Below are positions 1 to 5,740 of a stretch of DNA of 32,277 nucleotides, piece after piece. The translations under genes were made by a program, and so were the position numbers. This stretch comes from Bacilli bacterium (GTDB taxonomy: Bacteria > Bacillota_I > Bacilli_A > ML615J-28 > CAG-313). The notes under the pieces are model-generated. The model searched no databases and was not told the DNA's origin. It worked only from the letters and a program-made list of their open reading frames with translations. The stretch lies in the NCBI GenBank assembly GCA_017937305.1, contig JAGBDV010000023.1, positions 1 to 32,277 on the forward strand, read 5' to 3'. Numbering within the stretch: the first letter of the stretch is position 1; every line of letters begins with the position of its first letter.

Positions 1-141
1 GCATCATCACCATTAACCATTACAACACAATCATCACCTGAACAACAATCAGGTTGTTGTTTAATAATTATAGTATCACCAGACATATATTCAGGATACA
101 TGCTATCACCCTCTATTTTTAAAGCAAAATAATCATTTCCA
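1..141. repeat. Left copy of 141-bp terminal direct repeat (circle junction)
   Basis: These 141 bases are identical to the last 141 bases of the window. The repressor gene reads continuously across the joined ends with no frame break, so the molecule is a circle of 32,136 bp written out with an overlap. An exact 141-bp overlap matches the largest k-mer length often used by short-read assemblers, so it is probably an assembly overlap and not a true terminal repeat on the virion DNA. Confidence 0.93.
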
Positions 142-536
142 CCTTTTATCATTGATGCAGGTATTTCTACATATCCTAAAGTATCTTCAATTGCTTCAAT
201 AGGTATTCCAGCAGGTACTTTTCCCAATAATGGGATTTTTACATTTTTAATATTAGTTTCAATATATCGAGCATTGTCAATATCAATTTCGCTTGGGTCT
301 TTTTCTTCAAACCACTCTCTATCCATATCGACATCATATCCCATTAACCATGCTTCACTAACTCCTAAAGTTCTTGCTATAATATCTAGCTTATCTTGTT
401 TTGCTTTGAAAGCTCCTGATAGGTAATTACTAATTAATGATTTATTGATGTGTGTTTTATTTGCTAAATCAACTGGTTTCATATTGTTATATTCTAGTGC
501 TATTTTTAGTCTATTAGCAAAAGTGTCTTCTAACAT
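1..536 (-). CDS. CI/LexA-type phage repressor, N-terminal part (continues across circle junction)
   Basis: Master repressor of the lytic programme. The part here gives residues 1-178; the rest is at 31,980-32,136, for a full length of 230 aa with the frame intact. Residues about 5-65 form an XRE/HTH_3 DNA-binding domain. A linker carries the classic Ala109-Gly110 self-cleavage site in GKVPAGIPIEA. The peptidase S24 fold follows, with nucleophile Ser145 in EGDSMYPEY. The general-base Lys182 lies on the other part, 37 residues later, the same spacing as in E. coli LexA (Ser119/Lys156). This predicts RecA-stimulated autocleavage and SOS induction. The start at 536 has a GAGGTG ribosome site 7-12 nt upstream. 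It is transcribed leftward from a promoter that overlaps an operator, so self-regulation is likely. Confidence 0.95.
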   Translation of the reverse strand, partial: MLEDTFANRLKIALEYNNMKPVDLANKTHINKSLISNYLSGAFKAKQDKLDIIARTLGVSEAWLMGYDVDMDREWFEEKDPSEIDIDNARYIETNIKNVKIPLLGKVPAGIPIEAIEDTLGYVEIPASMIKGGNDYFALKIEGDSMYPEYMSGDTIIIKQQPDCCSGDDCVVMVNGDD

Positions 537-557
537 TTATATTCACCTCACAATATT

Positions 558-586
558 ATTATATACCAAAGTTTAGAAAATAACAA
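558..586 (-). promoter_or_regulatory. Repressor promoter (PRM-like), leftward
   Basis: On the minus strand, TTGTTA (581-586) and TATAAT (558-563) are separated by exactly 17 bp, about 22 nt upstream of the repressor start codon. The -35 element lies inside operator-like site O1 (571-587), so the repressor (or Cro) bound there would block or adjust its own synthesis. Confidence 0.75.
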
Positions 587-692
587 CAAAAATAGAAATA
601 AAAATATAAAAAAGTTTAGAAAAACAAAATTTAGGTATTGACAATTTTGAAAATAGCAACTATACTTAAAATAGAGTTGCGAAAATAAGAAC
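571..692. promoter_or_regulatory. Operator array of the genetic switch (four 17-bp sites)
   Basis: Four related 17-bp sites of the form GTT-N11-AAC lie in the same orientation: O1 571-587 (GTTTAGAAAATAACAAC), O2 614-630 (degenerate), O3 644-660 (ATTTTGAAAATAGCAAC) and O4 676-692 (GTTGCGAAAATAAGAAC). Three share the 12-mer GAAAATARSAAC. Starts are 43, 30 and 32 bp apart, close to whole helical turns. O3 fills exactly the 17-bp spacer of the rightward promoter, O4 lies at its transcription start, and O1 covers the leftward -35. A fifth match, 13 of 17 to O4, is at 939-955 in the end of the cro-like gene. That these are repressor/Cro sites is inferred from position and repetition. Confidence 0.7.
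638..666 (+). promoter_or_regulatory. Early rightward promoter (PR-like)
   Basis: A consensus TTGACA (638-643) and TATACT (661-666) are separated by 17 bp, with a predicted start near 673. It drives the Cro-like gene and the early operon. The spacer is wholly occupied by operator-like site O3 and the start region by O4, so bound repressor should shut it off. It lies back to back with the repressor promoter. Confidence 0.88.
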
Positions 693-722
693 TCCAACTC
701 ATTGTATGAAAGGAGAGTAAAT

Positions 723-962
723 ATGAATAGTGAATTTAATTATTCTAAATTGAAAGGCAAAATTAGGGAATTAGATATGACATTAAGTGAATATGCTAAT
801 GCAATTGGAATAACAGAACAAACATTGAATTTAAGATTTCAAGATAAAAGACCTTTTAAGCAAGATGAAATTATTAAAACAATGGAATTATTTAATGAGT
901 CAGTAGAAAATATACACATATATTTTTTTACAAAAAAAGTTGCGAAAAACGAAACAAATTAG
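723..962 (+). CDS. Cro-like DNA-binding protein, DUF739 family
   Basis: First gene of the rightward early operon, 79 aa. The opening FNYSKLKGKI and the pattern ITEQTLNLRFQDKRPFKQDEI fit the DUF739 family, small helix-turn-helix proteins usually encoded next to phage repressors and working as Cro. The start at 723 is chosen over an in-frame ATG at 702 because AAAGGAG (709-715) sits 7 nt before it and the family's N-terminus begins there. The last codons and the stop (954-962) lie inside one copy of a 27-bp inverted repeat whose partner is near the integrase gene, and another operator-like site (939-955) overlaps the gene's end. The Cro role is inferred from position. Confidence 0.85.
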   Translation: MNSEFNYSKLKGKIRELDMTLSEYANAIGITEQTLNLRFQDKRPFKQDEIIKTMELFNESVENIHIYFFTKKVAKNETN

Positions 963-980
963 TCTGGAAAACTAAAAAAC
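954..980. repeat. Right copy of a 27-bp perfect inverted repeat flanking the immunity region
   Basis: This 27-bp sequence is the exact reverse complement of 31,911-31,937. It covers the last two sense codons and stop codon of the cro-like gene plus 18 bp beyond. Internally it has 10-7-10 symmetry: arms ending TTAGT and beginning ACTAA around the 7-bp centre CTGGAAA, like a tyrosine recombinase crossover site. A second block, AAATATAAGA at 989-998 just before the next gene's ribosome site, is also repeated in inverted form at 31,900-31,909. See findings for the antisense, inversion and nut-like readings. Confidence 0.95.
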
Positions 981-1009
981 TATTAAACAAATATAAGAAA
1001 GGATTTTTT

Positions 1010-1213
1010 ATGAAAGAAGAAAAAAAGATAACTATTAAAAAAGCTTCTTCCTTAATGAATAAATCCGAGCAATTCGTGAGGGTGGGTTTACAAAGAGGCA
1101 TATTGCCATTTGGAAATGCTGTAAAACTTTCTTCAAGATGGAGTTATTACATATCACCTAAATTATTTTATGAATACATAGGAAATGAAAAAAAGGAGGA
1201 GCAAAATGTCTAA
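1010..1213 (+). CDS. Small helix-turn-helix/excisionase-like protein
   Basis: A 67-aa basic protein, second in the early operon. The stretch ITIKKASSLMNKSEQFVRVGLQRGILPFGNAV resembles the winged-helix (MerR/excisionase-like) start of many small phage DNA-binding proteins, in which a short helix-turn-helix is followed by a beta wing (here SSRWSYYISPKLFYEYI). Its role may be excisionase or early regulator; the sequence alone does not decide. AAAGGA (998-1003) is its ribosome site. That site lies directly next to the mRNA segment predicted to pair with the antisense RNA encoded at 31,880-31,981, so translation of this gene may be the RNA's target. It overlaps the next gene's start. Confidence 0.7.
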   Translation: MKEEKKITIKKASSLMNKSEQFVRVGLQRGILPFGNAVKLSSRWSYYISPKLFYEYIGNEKKEEQNV

Positions 1214-1514
1214 AATAAATAATTACGATTTTGATTTGATTATATCTAGTGAGGATTTTAAGAAGAATAGAGAAAAGTGTTTAAATTTAAATAAAAAAAA
1301 TATAAAAAATAAAAAAACAAAGCAATTGAAACAAATAGGTTTAGGAGTATTGATTTTAATTATTATTATTACTTTTGTTGCTTTAATAAATGTACTTAAC
1401 AATGATATGGAAGAACACATTGAGAGAGTATCTAATGAATGTGCAATGCAAGGATATGGTATTACTGCCAAATATACAAAAGAGGGAGATAAATATTATG
1501 TCTGTAAAAAGTGA
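1206..1514 (+). CDS. Small single-pass membrane protein, unknown function
   Basis: A 102-aa protein of no family I recognise. A charged, lysine-rich N-terminal part (residues 1-38) is followed by one hydrophobic helix at about 41-63 (GLGVLILIIIITFVALI) and a short C-terminal domain with two cysteines (NECAMQGYG and YYVCKK) that could form a disulphide if outside the membrane. Lys-rich N-in topology is likely by the positive-inside rule. The start at 1206 is preferred because GGAGGAG (1195-1201) precedes it; it overlaps the end of the previous gene by 8 nt and the start of the next by 17 nt. It may act in exclusion or host-envelope alteration, but nothing visible proves this. Confidence 0.7.
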   Translation: MSKINNYDFDLIISSEDFKKNREKCLNLNKKNIKNKKTKQLKQIGLGVLILIIIITFVALINVLNNDMEEHIERVSNECAMQGYGITAKYTKEGDKYYVCKK

Positions 1515-2073
1515 AATATGGAAACCTATTATTGGTTATGAGGATAAATACATGATAAGCAATTTTGGTAGAGTTAAGAGTTTGTCTACTTATGAAAATA
1601 ATCAACACTCAATGCAGGAAAAAATATTAAAACCTATTGTGTATAGTAATGGTTATTGTGTAGTTTCACTGAGAAAAAAAAGGTTTTTTGTACATAGATT
1701 AGTTGCAACACACTTTTTATTGCCTATAAAGGATAAATTGCAAGTTAATCATATTGATGGTGATAAGAAAAATAATCGAGTTGATAATTTAGAATGGGTA
1801 AATGCAAGTGAAAATCTTAAACATGCTTTTAAAATGGGATTAAAGCACTCTAGTAATAAGCAAAAACAAGCAATGTTGTTAGTTAATAGAAATAAGAGAA
1901 AAAAAGTAAGTATGCTTTTAAATGGGGTCAGTTTAAACATTTTTAATTCAATCACAGAAGCAGAACATTATTTAGGTGTAAATAGGTCGCATATTAGTGA
2001 TGTTTGCAAAGGAAAAAGAAATAAGGCATTAGGATTTGAATGGAAATATGTGGGTGAATGTTATGAAAAATAA
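1498..2073 (+). CDS. NUMOD4/HNH homing endonuclease
   Basis: Free-standing homing endonuclease, 191 aa, that would make a site-specific break and promote its own spread. Residues 6-30 (EIWKPIIGYEDKYMISNFGRV) are a NUMOD4 DNA-recognition motif. The HNH nuclease core follows at about 66-110, with HRLVATHF, then VNHIDGDKKNNRVDNLEW and NLKHAF supplying the His/Asn/His metal-binding residues (His85, Asn93/97, His109). The C-terminal part (SITEAEHYLGVNRSHISDVCKGK) looks like a NUMOD1/IENR helix-turn-helix repeat. All catalytic residues appear intact. The start at 1498 is in frame with the domain and follows GAGGGAG. It overlaps the upstream gene by 17 nt, so it is well fitted into the operon and not a crude insertion. 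Confidence 0.9.
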   Translation: MSVKSEIWKPIIGYEDKYMISNFGRVKSLSTYENNQHSMQEKILKPIVYSNGYCVVSLRKKRFFVHRLVATHFLLPIKDKLQVNHIDGDKKNNRVDNLEWVNASENLKHAFKMGLKHSSNKQKQAMLLVNRNKRKKVSMLLNGVSLNIFNSITEAEHYLGVNRSHISDVCKGKRNKALGFEWKYVGECYEK

Positions 2074-2311
2074 GAAAAGAAGCCAAATATCAGATGTTAT
2101 TGCCCATTTAAGAAAATATAAAACTATTACTTCTAATGAAGCTATTAGAAGATATGGTGCAACTCGTTTATCAGGGATTATCTTTTTATTAAAAGAAAGA
2201 GGTTTTGGTATTTCAACAGAAATTGCTTATGGTAAAAATCGTTATGGAAATATTACACATTATGCAATTTATCATTTAGAAAAGGACATTGAAGAGGAGG
2301 ATAATTTATGA
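2063..2311 (+). CDS. Helix-turn-helix domain protein (HTH_39-like)
   Basis: An 82-aa basic protein. IAHLRKYKTITSNEAIRRYGATRLSGIIFLLKERGFGI fits the winged-helix HTH_39 type common in early regions of Bacillota phages: a helix, a 'rule' segment (ITSNEAIRRYGATRLS) and a recognition helix before the wing (YGKNRYGNITHYAIYHL). It presumably binds DNA and adjusts early gene expression or replication. The start at 2063 is used because GGGTGA precedes it; it overlaps the HNH gene's end by 11 nt. Its stop overlaps the next ATG (ATGA), which suggests translational coupling. Confidence 0.72.
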   Translation: MKNKKRSQISDVIAHLRKYKTITSNEAIRRYGATRLSGIIFLLKERGFGISTEIAYGKNRYGNITHYAIYHLEKDIEEEDNL

Positions 2312-2427
2312 TTTTAAAAATATTAGAATTTTTTGGGATTATTATTTTAGTTAGTTTAGGGGTGTTTATTTTAATAGTTTTAGCAATATGTATGTTTAAA
2401 GAAATTGCTAAGTTGACAAGGAAGTGA
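2308..2427 (+). CDS. 39-aa single-pass membrane peptide
   Basis: A very short gene with a strong ribosome site (GAGGAGG at 2294-2300) and an ATGA overlap with the preceding stop. The peptide is almost entirely one hydrophobic helix (ILEFFGIIILVSLGVFILIV, then LAICMF) followed by a basic tail (KEIAKLTRK), giving N-out/C-in topology by the positive-inside rule. It is not recognised as any family. Small membrane peptides of this kind are common in phage early operons and sometimes mediate superinfection exclusion; that is only a possibility here. The good start signals and tight spacing to both neighbours are the evidence that it is real. Confidence 0.6.
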   Translation: MILKILEFFGIIILVSLGVFILIVLAICMFKEIAKLTRK

Positions 2428-2433
2428 TGCATC

Positions 2434-3243
2434 ATGGCTGAAAGAAGAATGTTTACTAAAAAAATAACAGATAGTGATGCATTTATAGAATTGTCAAGTT
2501 CTACACAGGCATTATATTTCCATCTTAATCAAGGTGCAGATGATGATGGATTTAATAATCAAGTTCAAAATGCTATGTTTAAAGCTCATGCAAGTATAGA
2601 TGATTTAAAAGTTCTATTAATGAAAAATTTTATTATCAGATTTGAGAGTGGTGTAATTGTAATAAAACATTGGAGGATGCATAACACCTTAAGAAAAGAT
2701 AGATATACACCTACAAGTTTTCAAGAAGAATTAAGTGGTTTAGATATTAAAGACAATGGTTCTTATACCTTAATTGATGATGGTTGCCATTTGGTTGCCA
2801 AAAGGTTGCCACAGGATAGTATAGGTAAGGTAAGTAAAGATAAGTTAAGTATAGATAAGGATAGTATAACTAATGAGTGTGTTCCTGATGAGCCACAATT
2901 TCCTGAAATTCCTAAAAAAGCATTAATAGAACAATACAGTAAAGAATTTGATAAACTTTGGGAGCATTATCCAAATAAAAAAGGTAAAGAAGAAGCAAGA
3001 AAGAAATATATATCAGCTAGAAAAGATGGAACTGCTTATGAAGAAGTTGCATCAGGACTAAAAAAATATATTGAATATTGCAAAGCAGAAAATATTGAAA
3101 CTAAATATATAAAACATGGTTCTACATGGTTTAATCAAAAATGTTGGAATGATGTTTATGAGGTTAAGACTCAGCCAAAGAAGATTGATACTCAAATGGA
3201 AATATTAAAGGGGGTACATAATGGAACAATCAAAGTTGATTAG
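2434..3243 (+). CDS. Phage replisome organiser / replication initiation protein
   Basis: Replication initiator, 269 aa. The N-terminal half (RRMFTKKITDSDAF, then QALYFHLNQGADDDGF, and GVIVIKHWRMHNTLRKDRY) is the winged-helix origin-binding domain typical of Bacillota phage replisome organisers. Residues about 116-150 are a low-complexity linker (DSIGKVSKDKLSIDKDSI) encoded by repeated DNA that probably contains the origin. The C-terminal part (FDKLWEHYPNKKGKEEARKKY, then YIKHGSTWFNQKCWND) is the DnaD-like/helicase-loading end seen in such proteins. It should melt the origin and recruit the G39P-type loader encoded next, with which it overlaps by 23 nt. The start follows a short spacer after the 39-aa membrane peptide. 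Confidence 0.88.
   Translation: MAERRMFTKKITDSDAFIELSSSTQALYFHLNQGADDDGFNNQVQNAMFKAHASIDDLKVLLMKNFIIRFESGVIVIKHWRMHNTLRKDRYTPTSFQEELSGLDIKDNGSYTLIDDGCHLVAKRLPQDSIGKVSKDKLSIDKDSITNECVPDEPQFPEIPKKALIEQYSKEFDKLWEHYPNKKGKEEARKKYISARKDGTAYEEVASGLKKYIEYCKAENIETKYIKHGSTWFNQKCWNDVYEVKTQPKKIDTQMEILKGVHNGTIKVD
2782..2875. other. Candidate replication origin inside the initiator gene
   Basis: Three tandem copies of GGTTGCCA start at 2782, 2793 and 2804, exactly 11 bp apart, so they lie on one face of the helix. Directly downstream (2815-2875) is an AT-rich stretch of TAAG/GATAAG/GATAGTATA repeats with almost no C. Iterons followed by an AT-rich unwinding element inside the initiator gene is the arrangement of lambda ori (in O) and of several lactococcal and streptococcal phages. 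The encoded linker (residues about 116-150 of the initiator) is tolerant of such repeats. Function is inferred from architecture only. Confidence 0.65.
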
Positions 3244-3685
3244 TATTGTAATTGCAAAATTTAAAGTAGCATACCCTTATTATTTTAAAGAATTAACAGA
3301 TGAGGAGTTTTTAGGACTTATTGCTATGTATCAAGAAGAACTTGCTGAGTACAATGATTTAACTATATCAACTGCAGTTAAATCAATTATTAGAAAAAAT
3401 AAATTTATGCCAACATTAAAAGAATTACTTGATGAATGTGAGCAATCTAAAACATTTAGAGGTAATGCAATATTAGAAGTGATGAAAAATGATGGTTATT
3501 TTAAAAGAGGTGTAGAAGAATTATCAGACCAACATGCTACTAGAAATTATGAGAAAGCTTTAAGTTGGTTAGAAAATGGCATTATACCAAATTGGCTATT
3601 AGAAGATATGAAAATGTATGGTTATGTTGAAGATAAGCCACTCTTATCTCAGAATAGTTGCAATTATATAGAAATGAAAGGATAA
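3221..3685 (+). CDS. Replicative helicase loader/inhibitor, G39P-like
   Basis: A 154-aa protein. The N-terminal half (IVIAKFKVAYPYYFKELTDEE, then LGLIAMYQEEL and RKNKFMPTLKELLDECE) fits the SPP1 G39P family, which binds the replicative DNA helicase, keeps it inactive, and hands it to the origin-bound initiator. The position directly after the replisome organiser, with a 23-nt overlap, supports this. No helicase gene is visible in the window, so the host DnaB/DnaC helicase is probably the client. GGGGG at 3210-3214 serves as ribosome site. The C-terminal third (residues 105-154) is not conserved in any way I recognise. Confidence 0.78.
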   Translation: MEQSKLISIVIAKFKVAYPYYFKELTDEEFLGLIAMYQEELAEYNDLTISTAVKSIIRKNKFMPTLKELLDECEQSKTFRGNAILEVMKNDGYFKRGVEELSDQHATRNYEKALSWLENGIIPNWLLEDMKMYGYVEDKPLLSQNSCNYIEMKG

Positions 3686-3696
3686 GAGGTGAGTAT

Positions 3697-4119
3697 ATGA
3701 CAATTAAAGAATTATCTAAATATCGTGATTTGAAAATTGAAATTCCACAATTACAAGATAGAATTACTGAATTAGAACAAACAATAGTTGGTTCATCTAA
3801 AATAACAGGTATGCCATCTAGTGGAGGAACAACAAGTAATCCTACTGAAAGAATAGGATTAAAATTAGTAAAATTAAGAACTAACTTGTTAAAAAAGATG
3901 GAAGAGTTAATTGATAGAGAAACAAAAATTGAAGATTTTCTTGAAACTGTAGATGATGCAAAAGTAAGAATTATTATTAGAAAAAGATTTTTTGAGGGTA
4001 AAAGTTGGAATGATATAGGTCGAGAATTAAGTTTTGAAAGAACAACACCTTATTATCATTTAAAAAAATATTTAAAAGAAAGAGGTGCAAGTGATGAGAA
4101 AGCTAAAGCATGTAGTTGA
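3697..4119 (+). CDS. Sigma-70-region-4-like phage regulator (DUF1492/RinA/ArpU type)
   Basis: A 140-aa protein. An N-terminal coiled coil (KYRDLKIEIPQLQDRITELE) is followed by a glycine-rich loop (MPSSGGTTSN), a second helix pair, and a C-terminal helix-turn-helix (ILRK-like RIIIRKRFFEGKSWNDIG, then ELSFERTTPYYHLKKYL) resembling sigma factor region 4. Proteins of this build (DUF1492, RinA, ArpU) commonly control late phage transcription. It is therefore the best candidate in this window to act at the twin late promoters at 9,093 and 12,044. The start at 3697 follows AGAGGTG; upstream in-frame ATGs lack a ribosome site and lie within the previous gene. The target assignment is inference. Confidence 0.75.
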   Translation: MTIKELSKYRDLKIEIPQLQDRITELEQTIVGSSKITGMPSSGGTTSNPTERIGLKLVKLRTNLLKKMEELIDRETKIEDFLETVDDAKVRIIIRKRFFEGKSWNDIGRELSFERTTPYYHLKKYLKERGASDEKAKACS

Positions 4120-4342
4120 CTTATTTAAGTTAAATAAAATCCAATTAATTCAGAGAATAAATACTCTTGAATTAGAAAAATCAACATTAGAAGAAACTAT
4201 CAAAGATGAATTATATAAAACATTTATGGATAAGTTAAAAGAACCTCAAGAACTTGCAAGATATAAGAAAGATAATAAAAACTTAAGAATGAAAGTTAAG
4301 ACTCTTAAGCAAATATTAAAAGGTGACCATGATGCAAGGTGA
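4094..4342 (+). CDS. Small coiled-coil protein, unknown
   Basis: An 82-aa highly charged, helical protein without recognised family. Residues 18-45 (LIQRINTLELEKSTLEETIK) and 55-80 have heptad-like spacing of leucines and isoleucines, predicting a parallel coiled coil. The start at 4094 follows GAGGTG (4082-4087) and overlaps the end of the regulator gene by 26 nt; its own end overlaps the next gene. Its build is similar to the following protein (4332-4574), so the two may form a hetero-oligomer or be distant duplicates. Function unknown. Confidence 0.65.
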   Translation: MRKLKHVVDLFKLNKIQLIQRINTLELEKSTLEETIKDELYKTFMDKLKEPQELARYKKDNKNLRMKVKTLKQILKGDHDAR

Positions 4343-4574
4343 AATATTAAGCATAGAAACTGCTCAAAAAATTGCAAATCTAGAAAAAGACAATAAGAAA
4401 CTATCTGATATGGTTTGTACTTTTGATAAAGAAGTAAATAGATTATATAACATTATAAAAGTTGCTTATGAATATGTTGATAAACAATTATTTGCAGAAT
4501 ATGTTCAAGAAAAAGATTTAAAGAAAATATTAGGGGCAGGTCTTAATAAAGACACAGAAGAAGATTATGCCTAG
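4332..4574 (+). CDS. Small coiled-coil protein, unknown
   Basis: An 80-aa acidic helical protein. Residues 6-35 (IETAQKIANLEKDNKKLSDM) form a probable coiled coil, followed by an aromatic helix (LYNIIKVAYEYVDKQLFAEY). No family recognised. Two adjacent ATGs (4329 and 4332) lie after AAAGGTG; the second gives the better spacing. It overlaps both neighbours (11 nt upstream, 8 nt downstream), as expected in a tightly packed early operon. Function unknown. Confidence 0.62.
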   Translation: MQGEILSIETAQKIANLEKDNKKLSDMVCTFDKEVNRLYNIIKVAYEYVDKQLFAEYVQEKDLKKILGAGLNKDTEEDYA

Positions 4575-5001
4575 ACCATATAATAATAATTTTAATAATA
4601 AATTTGACATGGATAATTCAAAGACTCTAATGTATCGTGATGAAAATGATTTTATTAGAAAATTAAGAAGTTTAAAAACTTATTGCCCACAATCATATAA
4701 AGATTTTATATTTAATTTTTCAAAAGAAAGTTATTTTGAATTAGTAGATGGAAGATATTCAAAAGATATATTCACATCTAATGAATTTAGATTTATATAT
4801 GGTCAAATAAGACTTATTTATAGCATCAAAGATAGAACAATTATTATAGAAGATTTAGAACCATCTCAGTTTTTATTAGATGGTTATATGACAAAACTAG
4901 AAACATATAAGACTATGTTTTATAGAAATAAGAAAGACAAATTTAAGATAGATTTAATGTTCTCATTAAAAGAAAATAGTAGAAAGGAAATAATATTATG
5001 A
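4567..5001 (+). CDS. Hypothetical phage protein, 144 aa
   Basis: No family recognised. After an Asn-rich N-terminus (residues 3-14) the protein has a mixed alpha/beta pattern with alternating hydrophobic strands (FRFIYGQIRLIYSI, DRTIIIEDL) that suggests a small globular domain, and a basic end. The start codon overlaps the previous gene's stop region by 8 nt, so it may be translated by coupling; no strong AGGAGG is seen. Codon use and base composition match the neighbours. Function unknown. Confidence 0.68.
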   Translation: MPRPYNNNFNNKFDMDNSKTLMYRDENDFIRKLRSLKTYCPQSYKDFIFNFSKESYFELVDGRYSKDIFTSNEFRFIYGQIRLIYSIKDRTIIIEDLEPSQFLLDGYMTKLETYKTMFYRNKKDKFKIDLMFSLKENSRKEIIL

Positions 5002-5159
5002 GTTCAATGTTAAGAAGTATCAAAAAAAATCAAGAAAAACAAGAAAATAAAGTTAAATATGGTAAAACAGGAAAGCATAGATGCCCAAAGTGTCATCAAA
5101 TATCATTATGGATACCTGATAAGCATGGAAAATTAAAATGTGTAAGGTGTGGTGATTAA
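4998..5159 (+). CDS. 53-aa zinc-ribbon protein
   Basis: A short basic protein ending in a four-cysteine metal site: HRCPKCHQISLWIPDKHG and then CVRCGD, i.e. CPxC-N18-CxxC, typical of a rubredoxin-like zinc ribbon. The N-terminal 25 residues are lysine-rich and probably contact nucleic acid. A ribosome site AAAGGAAA (4983-4990) and an ATGA overlap with the preceding stop support translation. It may modulate transcription or replication; no specific family recognised. Confidence 0.7.
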   Translation: MSSMLRSIKKNQEKQENKVKYGKTGKHRCPKCHQISLWIPDKHGKLKCVRCGD

Positions 5160-5230
5160 TGTTATTTATATTAGGAGTATTTGTCGGCATTACAATCATG
5201 TGTATTCTTCAAGTAGGGAGAGATGATTGA
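5159..5230 (+). CDS. 23-aa hydrophobic peptide (possible)
   Basis: A minimal reading frame linked by TAATG overlap to the previous stop and by TGATG overlap to the next start. It encodes one short hydrophobic helix (LFILGVFVGITIMCIL) and an acidic end. There is no strong ribosome site, so it would depend on coupling. It might simply be a spacer that carries the next gene's ribosome site (GGGAGAG at 5216-5222). Listed because the overlaps on both sides are those of real phage genes. Confidence 0.4.
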   Translation: MLFILGVFVGITIMCILQVGRDD

Positions 5231-5547
5231 TGCAAGAAGAAAAGCAAGAATATTTTGATGTAGAGAGTGTATCACAGGCATTTGCAAGAGTCGGTGAAGC
5301 ATGTGCAAAGGCAATGAACTCTATTATTGATGTTTTTAGAGATATTGTTCCTAGAGTATTAAATGCAATAACACCTGTATATTCAGAATTGATTAAAAAA
5401 AGAATATCAAGAAAAAGATTTATTAAATTATTGATGGCAGAGGGCATACAAAGAAATGAAGCTCAAAAGATAGCAATAAAATATCATAAAGAACAAGGTT
5501 ATTATTGTATGTTTGATGTCTATAAAGAAACTAAAAATAAGAGGTGA
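5230..5547 (+). CDS. Hypothetical phage protein, 105 aa
   Basis: No recognised family. The first 45 residues look like an amphipathic helix region (VESVSQAFARVGEACAKAMN) and the second half is basic (KKRISRKRFIKLLMAEGIQR, then NEAQKIAIKYHKEQG), in a pattern reminiscent of a small DNA- or RNA-binding helix bundle. Start at 5230 after GGGAGAG; it overlaps the preceding short frame. The end lies 4 nt before the next gene's start codon, whose ribosome site it contains (AGAGGTG). Function unknown. Confidence 0.68.
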   Translation: MQEEKQEYFDVESVSQAFARVGEACAKAMNSIIDVFRDIVPRVLNAITPVYSELIKKRISRKRFIKLLMAEGIQRNEAQKIAIKYHKEQGYYCMFDVYKETKNKR

Positions 5548-5551
5548 AATA

Positions 5552-5740
5552 ATGAGTGATAGATTAGATAAAATATTATGTACTATTGGAATATTATTAT
5601 TCTTTGCATTTGTTTGTTTTGTAATATATATGGCTTATGATTTTGCAAATGATTACAGATGTTCCAATATGCCAATTAATGAATTTTTTCAAGATGAAAA
5701 ATGTGAGAAGTATTGGAGGTATAGGAAAGATGAACAATAA
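5552..5740 (+). CDS. 62-aa single-pass membrane protein
   Basis: One strong transmembrane helix at about residues 11-32 (ILLFFAFVCFVIYMAYDFAN) after a short basic N-terminus, then a charged C-terminal tail with two cysteines (YRCSNM and EKCEKY). Start at 5552 chosen because AGAGGTG lies 7 nt before it. It overlaps the next gene by 11 nt. No family recognised; similar orphan membrane proteins are frequent in early regions of gut Bacillota phages. Confidence 0.65.
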   Translation: MSDRLDKILCTIGILLFFAFVCFVIYMAYDFANDYRCSNMPINEFFQDEKCEKYWRYRKDEQ

